A stretch of 64,000 bases of DNA. Origin: Streptomyces sp. WZ.A104. GTDB taxonomy: Bacteria > Actinomycetota > Actinomycetes > Streptomycetales > Streptomycetaceae. A model generated the notes under the pieces. The model did not search any database, was not told the DNA's origin, and saw only the letters and a list, made by a program, of their open reading frames with translations. The first letter of the stretch is position 1, and each line of letters opens with the position of its first letter. The position numbers were made by a program, and so were the translations under genes. This document shows, one piece after another, positions 40,401 to 48,908 of the stretch. The DNA is taken from NCBI RefSeq assembly GCF_002382885.1, contig NZ_NWVL01000002.1, forward strand, positions 1 to 64,000, read 5' to 3'.

Positions 40401-41086
40401 CCATCCGCGTGATCATCGTCGACGACCAGGCCATGGTGCGGGCCGGGTTCGCTGCGCTGCTGTCGGCGCAGAGCGACATCGACGTGGTGGGCGAGGCGGC
40501 GGACGGCCGCCAGGGCGTCGACGTCAGCCGCCACCAGCATCCCGACGTCGTCCTGATGGACGTCCGGATGCCGGAGATGGACGGACTGGCCGCCGCCCGC
40601 GAGCTGTTGAACCCGCCGGTGGGGGTCGTGCACCGGCCCAAGGTCCTGATGCTCACGACGTTCGACGTGGACGACTACGTCTACGAGGCGCTGCGCGCCG
40701 GGGCATCCGGGTTCCTGCTGAAGGACGCCCCGCCCGCCGATCTGATCGCGGCGGTACGGGTGGTGGCGGCCGGGGACGCGCTGCTGGCGCCCTCGGTGAC
40801 CCGGCGGCTGATCGCGGACTTCGCGGCGCAGCGGCCGACGGGGGCGACGCGGGGCGGTCAGGCGCTGCGGCTGAACGGGCTCACCCCGCGTGAGACGGAG
40901 GTGCTGGAGCTGATCGCCCGGGGCTTGTCGAACCAGGAGATCGCGGGGCGGCTGGTGCTGGCCGAGCAGACCGTGAAGACGCACATCGGGCGGGTGCTGG
41001 CCAAGCTGGACCTGCGGGACCGGGCGCAGGCGGTGATCTTCGCGTACGAGTCGGGGCTGGTGACGCCGGGGGACGCGGGGGCGTAG
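40397..41086 (+). CDS. NarL/FixJ-type response regulator
   Basis: A 229-residue regulator. Receiver domain: VIIVDDQAMVRAGFAALLSAQ, PDVVLMDVRMPEMDG with Asp55 as the phosphoacceptor, and the switch Thr/Lys in LMLTTFDVDDYV and GASGFLLKDAPP. The LuxR-type helix-turn-helix reads LTPRETEVLELIARGLSNQEIAGRLVLAEQTVKTHI. It is translationally coupled to the kinase through a 4-base overlap and probably forms a one-to-one pair. Confidence 0.95.
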   Translation: MTIRVIIVDDQAMVRAGFAALLSAQSDIDVVGEAADGRQGVDVSRHQHPDVVLMDVRMPEMDGLAAARELLNPPVGVVHRPKVLMLTTFDVDDYVYEALRAGASGFLLKDAPPADLIAAVRVVAAGDALLAPSVTRRLIADFAAQRPTGATRGGQALRLNGLTPRETEVLELIARGLSNQEIAGRLVLAEQTVKTHIGRVLAKLDLRDRAQAVIFAYESGLVTPGDAGA

Positions 41087-41183
41087 CCCTCGGCCAGGGC
41101 CTGGCCCACCCCCTACCCCGGTATCACTGGGCGGTTGGCTCCCCGGTGTGACGCCGCGTCACCCGTCGCCTTCCTACCTTCCT

Positions 41184-41211
41184 CCCCTCCGCACCGACCG
41201 GCGCGGAGGGG
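41184..41211. terminator. Hairpin after the response regulator / in the next gene's leader
   Basis: CCCCTCCGC (41184-41192), a 10-base loop, GCGGAGGGG (41203-41211). It lies about 100 bases after the response-regulator stop and directly before the AAGGAGGG ribosome-binding site of the next gene, so it could be a terminator or a leader structure. Confidence 0.45.
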
Positions 41212-41229
41212 ACAAGGAGGGCAGGCACG

Positions 41230-42288
41230 ATGCGCCGATACGCGAGGACCCTGGTCGCGCTCGCACTGGCTACCAGCGCGGTGACGGGTACCGCGGGATG
41301 GGTTTCGGGGGACGCGCAGCAGGCGCTGACCGGGCCGCCCCCGGGCAGTGCGCAGTGGCGGGCGGACCGGGCGCCGGGAGTGGAGCTGCCCGACCCCGAG
41401 CGGTCCACGCCCGCCGAAGTGGCGGCCTTCTTCGCCGGGTTGAGCGACGAGCAGCAGCAACTCCTGCTCCTGCGCCACCCGTCCGTCGTGGGCAACCTCG
41501 ACGGCGCGCCGCTTGAGCTGCGTTACCGCGCCAACGCCCTCGTCCTCTCCGCGGACGACGACCCCCGCTACCGCTCGCTCGCCGCCCCCGGCCGGCAGAT
41601 CCTGGCGTTCGATCCGCGCGGGCGCGGCCAGGTCGCCGAGGTCTTCGGGGACCTGCGCTCGGCGCACCGGGTCTCCGTGGTGGTGCCGGGCTCCGACAAC
41701 GACGCCGGGACCTTCGACCGGAAGGCCGCCGCCCACGGGGCCCCGCCCGGTATGGCCAGGACCCTGCAGAAGGCGGCCGGCGCCCGGACCGCCGTCATCG
41801 CCTGGGCCGGGTACACCACCCCCGTCGGCTTCGGCATCGACGCCGCGACCGGGCGGCTCGCCGAGGCGGGCGCCGGGCGGCTGACCCGGTTCGCGAAGGG
41901 GCTGACCGCCGACGGGCTGCCCGAGCCCGCCGTCTTCTGCCACAGCTACGGCTCCGTCGTCTGCGGCCTCGCCGCACCCCGTCTACCCGCCACCGACGTG
42001 GTGGTCCTCGGCTCCCCCGGCATGCGGGCGGACCACGTGGACGCGCTGCGGACGAAGGCCCGGGTGTGGGCGGCGAAGGACCCGACCGACTGGATCGACG
42101 ACGTGCCGAGCGTGCGGTTCGCGGGGTTGGGCCACGGCACCGACCCGACGGACCCGGCGTTCGGGGCCCGCCGGGTCCCGGCCGACGACGCCCGGGGCCA
42201 CAGCGGCTATTTCGAACCCGGCACGGACTCGCTGCGCGCCTTCGCGGCGATCGCACGGGGGACGGCTGTGGAAGGTGCGGCCCGATGA
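41230..42288 (+). CDS. DUF1023 alpha/beta-hydrolase (paralogue B), secreted
   Basis: A 352-residue protein with a signal peptide (YARTLVALALATSAVTGTAGW). It shares the full motif set of the gene at 36659-37876: HPSVVGNLDGAPLELRYRAN, RQILAFDPRGRG, AEVFGDLRSAHRVSVVVPG, AVIAWAGYTTP, VFCHSYGSVVCG, GSPGMRADHVD, DDVPSVRFAGLGHGTDPTDP and GHSGYFEPGT. A putative extracellular lipase/esterase. AAGGAGGG precedes ATG 41230. Its stop overlaps the start of the acyltransferase gene (ATGA), so the two are probably one operon acting on a common envelope lipid or polymer; that is inference. Confidence 0.8.
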   Translation: MRRYARTLVALALATSAVTGTAGWVSGDAQQALTGPPPGSAQWRADRAPGVELPDPERSTPAEVAAFFAGLSDEQQQLLLLRHPSVVGNLDGAPLELRYRANALVLSADDDPRYRSLAAPGRQILAFDPRGRGQVAEVFGDLRSAHRVSVVVPGSDNDAGTFDRKAAAHGAPPGMARTLQKAAGARTAVIAWAGYTTPVGFGIDAATGRLAEAGAGRLTRFAKGLTADGLPEPAVFCHSYGSVVCGLAAPRLPATDVVVLGSPGMRADHVDALRTKARVWAAKDPTDWIDDVPSVRFAGLGHGTDPTDPAFGARRVPADDARGHSGYFEPGTDSLRAFAAIARGTAVEGAAR

Positions 42289-43517
42289 ACGCGATGCTCA
42301 CGAAGACGCACCGGCTCGCCGCCCGTATCGACACCGCCACCCCCGCCCACCGGGACCGGGCCGTCGACGGCCTGCGGGCCCTGGCGCTGCTCGCCGTACC
42401 GCTCGGGCACTGGATGCTGGGCGGCTTCCGGCTCGACGCGGACGGCCTGCACAACGCGAGCCCGCTCTCGGCGTTCGGCGCCCTCGCCCCGCTCAGCTGG
42501 GTGCTCCAGATGCTGGGGATCTTCTTCCTGGTCGGCGGGTACGCCTCGGTCCTCTCCTACCGCCGCCGGACGTCGACCACGGCCGTCTGGCTGCGCGGCC
42601 GGCTGGTCCGGCTCGGCAGGCCGGTGCTGGGGGTGGCGGCCGTGTGGGCGGTGCTGCTCGCGGTGCTGTCGGCGCTGGGGGTGCCCGGGGACACCCTGCG
42701 TACGGCGTCGACGCTGGTGATCCAGCCGCTCTGGTTCGTCGGCGTGTACACCGTGGTCACGGCCCTGACCCCGGTCTGCGTACGGCTGGCGCGACGGCTC
42801 GGCGGATGGGCGGCGCTGCCGCTGGTGGTATCGGTCGCGGTGGTGGACTTCCTGCGCTACGGGCCCTTCGCGGAGGCGGTGCCGTCCTGGCTGAGCGTGC
42901 TGAACGTCCTGCCCGGCTGGCTCTTCGCGTATCAGCTCGGTGTCTCGTGGGGCGAGGGGCGGATCGGGAAGCGGGGTGCGCGGCTGCTGCTCGTCGGGGG
43001 CGGGGCCCTCTTCGCCGTACTGCTGCTGGCCTTCCACTACCCGCCGTCGATGGTCGGCGTGCCGGGCGAGGCGCGGACCAACTCGCATCCGCCGTCGCTG
43101 CTGGTGGTGGCGCTGGCGGCGGCGCAGAGCGGGGCGGCGATCCTGCTGCGCGACCGGATCGGGCGGTTGCTGCGCAGGCCGCTGCTGTGGGCTCCGGTCG
43201 TGGTGATCAACCTGTCGGCGATGACGATCCTGTGCTGGCACCAGAGCGCGATGCTGGCGGCCGCCGTACCGGCCTCGCTGCTGGGCGACGGTACGGCGGC
43301 GGTGGCGGGGCTGACGACCGGGCCGGACACGGTCGGCTGGATTCTGGCCCGGATCGCCTGGCTGCCGGTGTTCGCGGGGCTGCTGGTGCTGATCGCCCGG
43401 TACGCGCGCCGCTTCGACGCCCCGTGGAAGGCGGGCACCCGCGCGGCGAACGCCCGCCGCACGCTGGCGGGGCTGCTCGCGGCGGGGTTCGCGGTGTTCG
43501 CGCTGGGGCTGGCGTGA
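42285..43517 (+). CDS. Acyltransferase family 3 membrane protein
   Basis: A 410-residue protein with about ten membrane helices. RDRAVDGLRALALLAVPLGHWMLGG carries the family's N-terminal R..DGLRALA...H motif, and FFLVGGYASVLSYRRR follows. Acyltransferase_3 proteins O-acylate sugars, peptidoglycan or antibiotics with the chain presented across the membrane. It overlaps the upstream DUF1023 hydrolase gene by 4 bases, suggesting that the hydrolase and the acyltransferase add and remove acyl groups on the same envelope target. Confidence 0.8.
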   Translation: MNAMLTKTHRLAARIDTATPAHRDRAVDGLRALALLAVPLGHWMLGGFRLDADGLHNASPLSAFGALAPLSWVLQMLGIFFLVGGYASVLSYRRRTSTTAVWLRGRLVRLGRPVLGVAAVWAVLLAVLSALGVPGDTLRTASTLVIQPLWFVGVYTVVTALTPVCVRLARRLGGWAALPLVVSVAVVDFLRYGPFAEAVPSWLSVLNVLPGWLFAYQLGVSWGEGRIGKRGARLLLVGGGALFAVLLLAFHYPPSMVGVPGEARTNSHPPSLLVVALAAAQSGAAILLRDRIGRLLRRPLLWAPVVVINLSAMTILCWHQSAMLAAAVPASLLGDGTAAVAGLTTGPDTVGWILARIAWLPVFAGLLVLIARYARRFDAPWKAGTRAANARRTLAGLLAAGFAVFALGLA

Positions 43518-43583
43518 GGGGGCGATGCCGCGTGGTCGCCATGGACCGCATGAACCACGCGATCGCCTCGAAACGCCTCCCGG

Positions 43584-44597
43584 CTACTCCCGCGCCTCAG
43601 AGGTACTGCTCATGTCCGGGTACCGGTCCCCCGCCACCTGCCCGGCGATCGGCTCCAGCAGGGCCAGCTCGTCGGCCGTCAGGGTCAGCCGGGTCGCCGC
43701 CACGTTCTCCAGCAGGCGGCCGCGCCTGCGGGTGCCGGGGATCGGCACCACGGTCAGCCCGTGCACCCGCGCCCGCTGCTGCACCCAGGCCAGGGCCACC
43801 TGCGCGGCGGTCACCCCGTGCGCGGCGGCGGTCTTGTGGACGGGCTCCAGCAGGGCGGCGTTCCTACGGGCGTTGTCACCGCTGAAGCGGGGCTGGTGCT
43901 TGCGGAAGTCGCCCTCCGACAGGTCCTTGCCCGCGTCGGTGAAGGAGCCGGTGAGGAAGCCCCGGCCGAGCGGCGAGTACGGCACGAGGGTCACGCCCAG
44001 CTCGGCGGCCGCGCCGACGGCGCTCCTCTCCACGTCGCGGCTGAAGAGGGACCACTCCGACTGGAGGGCGGCGATCGGGTGCACGGCGTGCGCCTCGCGC
44101 AGCTCGGCTCCGGTCACCTCGCTCAGTCCCAGCTGCTTGACCTTGCCCTGCTGGACCAGTTCCGCCAGCGCGCCGACCGATTCGGCGAGCGGGACGGCGG
44201 GGTCGCGGCGGTGCATGTAGTAGAGGTCGATCACGTCGGTCCTCAGCCTGCGCAGGCTCGCCTCGACGGCGGTGCGGATGTACGCGGGGTCATTGCGTAC
44301 GCCCCGGTGGTGCGGGTCGTCCGTCCGCTCGATGGCGAACTTGGTGGCGAGGGTGATCTCGTCCCGGTGGGCACCGACGAACGGGGCGAGGAACTCCTCG
44401 TTGGCGCCGCGCCCGTAGGCGTCGGCGGTGTCGAGGAGCGTGACGCCCGCTTCCAGCGCGGCATCCAGGGTGTCCCGGGCGGACAGCTCGTCGGTGTCTC
44501 CGTAGAACTCGCTGATGCCCATGCAGCCGAGGCCCTGGACGCCGATCCGCGGTCCGCCGTTGCCCAGCTCCACGGTGGGGATTCTGTCGACAGTCAT
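43584..44597 (-). CDS. Aldo/keto reductase
   Basis: A 337-residue TIM-barrel reductase. GLGCMGISEFYGD is near the N-terminus, and LLDTADAYGRGANEEFL carries the Asp-Tyr catalytic pair. TLATKFAIE supplies the Lys, DLYYMHRRDPAVPL the His, and a Ser/Arg-rich cofactor region around VVPIPGTRRRGRLLEN binds NADPH. It belongs to the AKR group of general NADPH-dependent aldehyde/ketone reductases. The start codon (ATG 44597) overlaps the stop of the MerR gene by one base, so it is that regulator's likely target. Confidence 0.9.
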   Translation of the reverse strand: MTVDRIPTVELGNGGPRIGVQGLGCMGISEFYGDTDELSARDTLDAALEAGVTLLDTADAYGRGANEEFLAPFVGAHRDEITLATKFAIERTDDPHHRGVRNDPAYIRTAVEASLRRLRTDVIDLYYMHRRDPAVPLAESVGALAELVQQGKVKQLGLSEVTGAELREAHAVHPIAALQSEWSLFSRDVERSAVGAAAELGVTLVPYSPLGRGFLTGSFTDAGKDLSEGDFRKHQPRFSGDNARRNAALLEPVHKTAAAHGVTAAQVALAWVQQRARVHGLTVVPIPGTRRRGRLLENVAATRLTLTADELALLEPIAGQVAGDRYPDMSSTSEARE

Positions 44598-45109
44598 CAG
44601 GCGGTGTGCCTTTCCGGCGCCCGGCGGGCGCCACCGTAGAAATCAATCTTGTAGTCGAGGACGGCGAGGGTGTCGTGGAGCTCCGCGATCCGCGCGATCA
44701 CATCGCGGCGGGTGGCCTCCAGCAGCTCCTGCCGCTCCTCGAAGGTGGACTCACCGGCGCGCACCAGCTCCGCGTAGCGCACCATGTCGGCGACGGGCAT
44801 CCCGGTCAGCCGCAGCTTGCCGACGAGGGCCAGCCAGTCGAGGTCGCGGTTGCTGAACCGGCGCTGCCCGGTGTGCGAACGGTCGACGTGCGGCATCAGC
44901 CCGATGCGTTCGTACCAGCGCAGGGTGTGCGCGGTGAGCCCGGTGAAGGCGGCGACCTCGCTGATCGTGTAGCTGTCCTGCCCCGAGGGGCGGGGGTGGG
45001 CCTTGGGAGGGGCGGTGCAGGCGTTGCCCCCTGCGGAGGGCTCCGGCTGAGGCTGTGACTGTGTGCTGGTCGCGGGATTGCTTACGGGAGTTCCGTCGAT
45101 CACCGTCAT
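44597..45109 (-). CDS. MerR family transcriptional regulator
   Basis: A ~170-residue regulator. After a ~45-residue disordered lead comes the MerR DNA-binding domain: YTISEVAAFTGLTAHTLRWYERIGLM, then RRFSNRDLDWLALVGKLRLTGMPVADM. A coiled-coil dimerisation helix (RQELLEATRRDVIARIAEL) follows. No metal-binding Cys pair is visible. The start is ATG 45109, with GGAGG immediately before it; a GTG at 45118 is the alternative. It forms an operon with the aldo/keto reductase, resembling aldehyde-responsive MerR pairs. Confidence 0.85.
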   Translation of the reverse strand: MTVIDGTPVSNPATSTQSQPQPEPSAGGNACTAPPKAHPRPSGQDSYTISEVAAFTGLTAHTLRWYERIGLMPHVDRSHTGQRRFSNRDLDWLALVGKLRLTGMPVADMVRYAELVRAGESTFEERQELLEATRRDVIARIAELHDTLAVLDYKIDFYGGARRAPERHTA

Positions 45110-45195
45110 GGCCTCCACGCTAGATCCCTGGAGCGCACTCGAAGCAAGCGGAAACGGGAGGAGTTTCCCGGGCGGGGCGACTAACCTCCCCGCTC

Positions 45196-45687
45196 ATGAG
45201 CACCACACGCCCGAACCCCGCACGCCGCGCCACCGCCGAGGACGCCGAGGAGCTGGTCCGCCTGCGCACGGTCATGCTCGACTCACTCCCGAAGCGCCCT
45301 GGGGCGAACCCGGACACCACCTGGCGGCCGGTCGCCGTGGAGACGCTGCGCGGCAAGCTGAACGACCCCGACGGCGACCTCACCGCGTTCGTCGTGGACA
45401 GCCCGGCGGGTACGGGCCTGGCGGCCTGCGCCGTCGGGACGATCGAGTACCGGCTCGGCGGCCCCGGCAACCCCGGCGGCACCACCGGTTACGTCTTCAG
45501 CGTGGCCACCGACCCCGACCAGCGCCGCCGGGGCCACGCCCGCGCCTGTACGGAGGCGCTGCTCGGCTGGTTCCGCGAGCGCGGGGTGCCACAGGTCGAC
45601 CTGCGCGCATCGGTCGAGGCCGAGCCGCTGTACGCCTCGCTCGGCTTCGCCCGCACTCCGGACCCGGCGATGAGGCTCCGCCTGTGA
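45196..45687 (+). CDS. GNAT family N-acetyltransferase
   Basis: A 163-residue acetyltransferase. FSVATDPDQRRRGHARACTEAL is motif A (RRRGHA, the acetyl-CoA loop), and ASVEAEPLYASLGFARTPDP is motif B. The protein begins ATRPNPARRATAEDAEELVRLRTVM-like, the usual GNAT start. The substrate is unknown. It is divergent from the MerR-aldo/keto reductase operon, and its stop lies 17 bases before the next start. Confidence 0.85.
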   Translation: MSTTRPNPARRATAEDAEELVRLRTVMLDSLPKRPGANPDTTWRPVAVETLRGKLNDPDGDLTAFVVDSPAGTGLAACAVGTIEYRLGGPGNPGGTTGYVFSVATDPDQRRRGHARACTEALLGWFRERGVPQVDLRASVEAEPLYASLGFARTPDPAMRLRL

Positions 45688-45704
45688 ACGTTAGGCTCGG
45701 GTCC

Positions 45705-46517
45705 ATGGAGAGCCTGCGGATCATCGACACCTGGCCGGTCCCGACTGCGGCTGCCGCCGTCGTACGGGCGGACGGCACCGTTCTCGGTACGCACGGGCCG
45801 ACCGCCCACCGCTTCCCCCTCGCCTCGGTCACCAAGCCGCTCGCGGCCTACGCGGCGCTGGTGGCGTACGAGGAGGGCGCTATCGAGCTGGACGAGCCGG
45901 CCGGGCCCGAGGGCTCCACGGTGCGCCACCTGCTCGCGCACACCAGCGGGCTGGCCTTCGACGAGCACCGGGTGACGGCCCCTCCCGGCGAGCGCCGCCT
46001 CTACTCCAACGCGGGCTTCGAGGTGCTGGGCGACCACATCGCCAAGGCGTCCGGCATCCCGTTCGCGGAGTACCTGCGCCAGGCGGTCCTGGAGCCGCTG
46101 GCCATGACGTCGACCGCGCTGAACGGCTCGCCCGCCCGCGACGGCGTCTCCACCGTCGACGACCTGGTCCGCTTCGCCGCCGAGGTACAGGCGCCCCGCC
46201 TCCTCGACCCGCGTACGGTCCTGGCGGCCCAGAGCGTCGTCCACCCGGGCCTCAAGGGCGTCCTGCCGGGCTACGGCCACCAGAACCCGAACGACTGGGG
46301 CCTCGGCTTCGAGATCCGGGACTCCAAGTCCCCGCACTGGACGGGCAACACGTCCTCCCCGGCGACCTTCGGCCACTTCGGCCAGTCGGGTACGTTCCTG
46401 TGGATCGACCCGGTGGCGGGGGCCGCCTGTGTCGCGCTGGCGGACCGCGCCTTCGGGCCGTGGGCCGCGGAGGCCTGGACGCCGTTCACGGACGCGGTTC
46501 TGGCCGAACTGTCCTGA
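45705..46517 (+). CDS. Serine hydrolase of the beta-lactamase/penicillin-binding-protein C family
   Basis: A 270-residue protein. FPLASVTKPLAAYA carries the SxxK motif (Ser41, Lys44). RRLYSNAGFEVLGDHI has the YxN motif (Tyr100), and GHFGQSGTFLWI is the HxGxxGT-like third motif. No signal peptide is seen, so it is probably a cytoplasmic esterase/peptidase-like hydrolase of the class C beta-lactamase superfamily. ATG 45705 follows GGCTCGGG; a GTG at 45684 overlaps the GNAT stop and would give a slightly longer, coupled protein. Confidence 0.85.
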   Translation: MESLRIIDTWPVPTAAAAVVRADGTVLGTHGPTAHRFPLASVTKPLAAYAALVAYEEGAIELDEPAGPEGSTVRHLLAHTSGLAFDEHRVTAPPGERRLYSNAGFEVLGDHIAKASGIPFAEYLRQAVLEPLAMTSTALNGSPARDGVSTVDDLVRFAAEVQAPRLLDPRTVLAAQSVVHPGLKGVLPGYGHQNPNDWGLGFEIRDSKSPHWTGNTSSPATFGHFGQSGTFLWIDPVAGAACVALADRAFGPWAAEAWTPFTDAVLAELS

Positions 46518-46534
46518 CCGGCTGCCGCCCCTCG

Positions 46535-46561
46535 GCCCCTTCCGCGTCCTCGCGGAGGGGC
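46535..46561. terminator. Terminator of the serine hydrolase gene
   Basis: GCCCCT-TCCGCG (46535-46546) pairs with CGCGGAGGGGC (46551-46561), with one bulged base and the loop TCCT. Confidence 0.6.
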
Positions 46562-46714
46562 AATGGTTGTAGTGACATACTCCACAGAACCTCCGGTGAA
46601 GTATGCGCCTTGTGCCCGATCCAGGCGTATCACTGATGATCAAGTCGTGCTTGAATCCCGTAACTTGCGGGCTTTTCAGCCTACAGACGACGAACATCAG
46701 TGGGGGAACACAGC

Positions 46715-48244
46715 ATGTCTCGAACGCACAGGCACAGATTCTGGATCAGCGGCGTCGCCGTCGCCGCGACCATGGCGGGAGGCCTTGTCACCTCGCCCGC
46801 CATGGCCTTGCAGGGGGCCCCGGCCGACGCCGCCTCCTTCGGCCACAGCGCGAGGATCGTCATCGGTGAGTCCGACCGCTCCTGCACCGGAACGCTCGTG
46901 GACCCTCGGTGGGTCCTCTCGGCCGCGAGCTGCTTCGCGGACGCGACGGGCGTCGTCCAGCCCGGCAAGCCCAAGGCCACGACCACCGTCACGGTCGGCC
47001 GCACCGATCTGTCCCAGACCACGGGCGGGGCCGTCCGTACCGCGATCGAGCTGGTCCCGCACCCGGACCGGGACCTGGTCATGGTGAAGCTGAACGTCGG
47101 CGTCGCCACCGTGAAGCCGGTGGCCCTGGCGGCCACCCCCACGGCGGCCGACGAGACCGTGAAGGCAGCCGGATTCGGACGGACGAAGACGACCTGGGTG
47201 CCCGACCGGCTGCACACCGGCTCGTTCACCGCGAACGGCGACGCCTCGGCGGACATCGCCCTGACGGCCGTCGGCGACGCCGTCATCTGCCACGGGGACT
47301 CCGGCGGCCCGGTGCTGCGCGAGACGGGCGGCAAGCAGGAACTGGTCGCCGTCGCCAGCAGGTCCTGGATGGGCGGCTGCTTCGGCATGCCGGACACGGA
47401 GACCCGTACGGGCGCCGTCGCGACCCGCGTGGACGACGTACGGTCCTGGATCACCGGCACCGCGTTCGCCGCCCCGGGCGACATGACGGGCGACAACAAG
47501 CCCGACCTCGTCGCGGTCGACGACACGGGCAAGCTCCGCCTGTACGCCGGCAGGGGCACGGGCGCGATCGACAACCACACCCTCATCGGTACCGGCGGCT
47601 GGACGGGTGCGTCCGTGACGCACCGCGGCGACTGGACCGGGGACGCCATGGAGGACGTCGTCGCCCGCGTCGGCAGCGAACTGCGCGTCTACCCCAACCG
47701 CGGTAACGGCACGCTCGGCTCCCCGATCAGGATCGGCACCGGCCTGCCCACCGACGCCCAGGTCGTGGGCGCCGGGGACGTCAACCGGGACGGTCACCCC
47801 GACCTCGTCGTCCAGCACAGCAACAAGCTGTACCTGTACAAGGGCAAGTCCGCCCCCACCCCGTCCGTCGCAGCGCCCGTGCTCATCGGCACCGGCGGCT
47901 GGGACGTCATGAGCGTGACCGCACCGGGCGACGCCGACCGGGACGGCCTGGTGGACCTGCTCGCCCGGGACACCCGCGACGGCGTCCTGTGGCTCTACCG
48001 CGGCCGGACCGACGGCACGTTCAGCGGCCGGACCCAGTACGGGAAGTCGTACACCGTCACCAACCGCCCCCTGATCGCCGGGGCTTCCGACGCCAACGGC
48101 GACGGCGTGGCAGACATGTGGGCCACGGCGGGCGACCGCACCCTGAAGTTCTACAAGGGCGCCACCTCGGCGAACGGCCCGGTCGACGGCCCGAGCACGC
48201 AGGTCGGCAGCAGCGGCTGGCACGGCATCAAGTCCATCAGCTGA
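46715..48244 (+). CDS. Secreted trypsin-like protein with FG-GAP repeats; catalytic His replaced
   Basis: A 509-residue protein. A signal peptide (WISGVAVAATMAGGLVTSPAMA) is followed by a chymotrypsin-fold domain to about residue 245. The expected TAAHC is WVLSAASCFAD (Ser72 instead of His). Asp120 lies in DRDLVMVKL and Ser196 in CHGDSGGPV. The rest is four or more FG-GAP/VCBS-type blades with Ca2+ loops: GDMTGDNKPDLVAV, GDWTGDAMEDVVAR, GDVNRDGHPDLVV, GDADRDGLVDLLAR and DANGDGVADMWA. Secreted. It may be an inactive adhesin-like protein. The gap 46518-46714 holds only the terminator and a presumed promoter. GGGGGAA precedes ATG 46715. Confidence 0.8.
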   Translation: MSRTHRHRFWISGVAVAATMAGGLVTSPAMALQGAPADAASFGHSARIVIGESDRSCTGTLVDPRWVLSAASCFADATGVVQPGKPKATTTVTVGRTDLSQTTGGAVRTAIELVPHPDRDLVMVKLNVGVATVKPVALAATPTAADETVKAAGFGRTKTTWVPDRLHTGSFTANGDASADIALTAVGDAVICHGDSGGPVLRETGGKQELVAVASRSWMGGCFGMPDTETRTGAVATRVDDVRSWITGTAFAAPGDMTGDNKPDLVAVDDTGKLRLYAGRGTGAIDNHTLIGTGGWTGASVTHRGDWTGDAMEDVVARVGSELRVYPNRGNGTLGSPIRIGTGLPTDAQVVGAGDVNRDGHPDLVVQHSNKLYLYKGKSAPTPSVAAPVLIGTGGWDVMSVTAPGDADRDGLVDLLARDTRDGVLWLYRGRTDGTFSGRTQYGKSYTVTNRPLIAGASDANGDGVADMWATAGDRTLKFYKGATSANGPVDGPSTQVGSSGWHGIKSIS

Positions 48245-48265
48245 CCACTGGCCCCGCACTCCGCA

Positions 48266-48302
48266 CCCCGCCCCGCGTCGCTTCGCCCGACGCGGGGCGG
48301 GG
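48266..48302. terminator. Convergent terminator
   Basis: CCCCGCCCCGCGTCG (48266-48280), a 7-base loop, CGACGCGGGGCGGGG (48288-48302): a perfect 15-bp stem between the protease-like gene and the ATPase gene. GGCTTTCGCGGCA follows as two direct copies (near 48315 and 48341). Confidence 0.85.
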
Positions 48303-48362
48303 ACGGGGGCGGGGCTTTCGCGGCACCAGGCGCCAAGGCTTTCGCGGCAGCCGGTTCCGGCC

Positions 48363-48824
48363 TCACGGCCCCACGGTCCGGAACCGGCTGCCGCCCTCCT
48401 CCGGCGGCGTCAGGCACTCGAACCAGACGGTCTTCCCGCTGCCGTCCCACCGCTTCTCGATGCCCCAGTCGTCGGTCACGGCGTTGACCAGGATCAGCCC
48501 CCGCCCCCCGTCGTCCAGCGGGTCGCCCTTGATGGCGAGGGGCACGACCGGACTGCTGTCCACCACCTCCACGCGTACGCCCTCGTGGCGTGGCAGCCGG
48601 TAGATGAAGGTCTGGCCGCGCCGGTCGGGCACATGCCGCACGACGTTGGAGACCAGCTCGGTGAGCGCCAGTTCCGCCGCGTCGGCCAGATACGGCAGCT
48701 CCCAGGCGACGAGGTAGAGCCGCAGGACGCGGCGCAGATGCCGGGCGGAGTGCTCGCCCAGGGCGAAGTCGGCGCGGTAGACGGGCTCCCCGGGGCCCCT
48801 CCGGGGGATGAGTACGTGATTCAT
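48363..48824 (-). CDS. Anti-sigma-factor-type ATP-binding protein (HATPase_c)
   Basis: A 153-residue protein of the RsbW/SpoIIAB-like GHKL group. DAAELALTELVSNVVRHV is the N box, VVDSSPVVPLA the G1 box, and DDGGRGLILVNAVTDDWG the G2 box. These small ATPases act as serine kinases or anti-sigma factors in Streptomyces, usually next to XRE-DUF5753/DUF397 genes as here. It is divergent from the XRE gene with an 84-base gap that should hold both promoters. Confidence 0.88.
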   Translation of the reverse strand: MNHVLIPRRGPGEPVYRADFALGEHSARHLRRVLRLYLVAWELPYLADAAELALTELVSNVVRHVPDRRGQTFIYRLPRHEGVRVEVVDSSPVVPLAIKGDPLDDGGRGLILVNAVTDDWGIEKRWDGSGKTVWFECLTPPEEGGSRFRTVGP

Positions 48825-48908
48825 GTCACCAGGCTGCGATGCGGTGGCTACGCTCGGCTACGTACGGAAACGAACGCCGCGAGGCGTTGCACACCGGAGG
48901 TCCGCGCC

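Noticed and set aside
46697-48259. Long minus-strand frame opposite the protease-like gene
   Set aside because: Antisense shadow; the plus strand encodes signal peptide, GDSGGP and calcium-binding blades.
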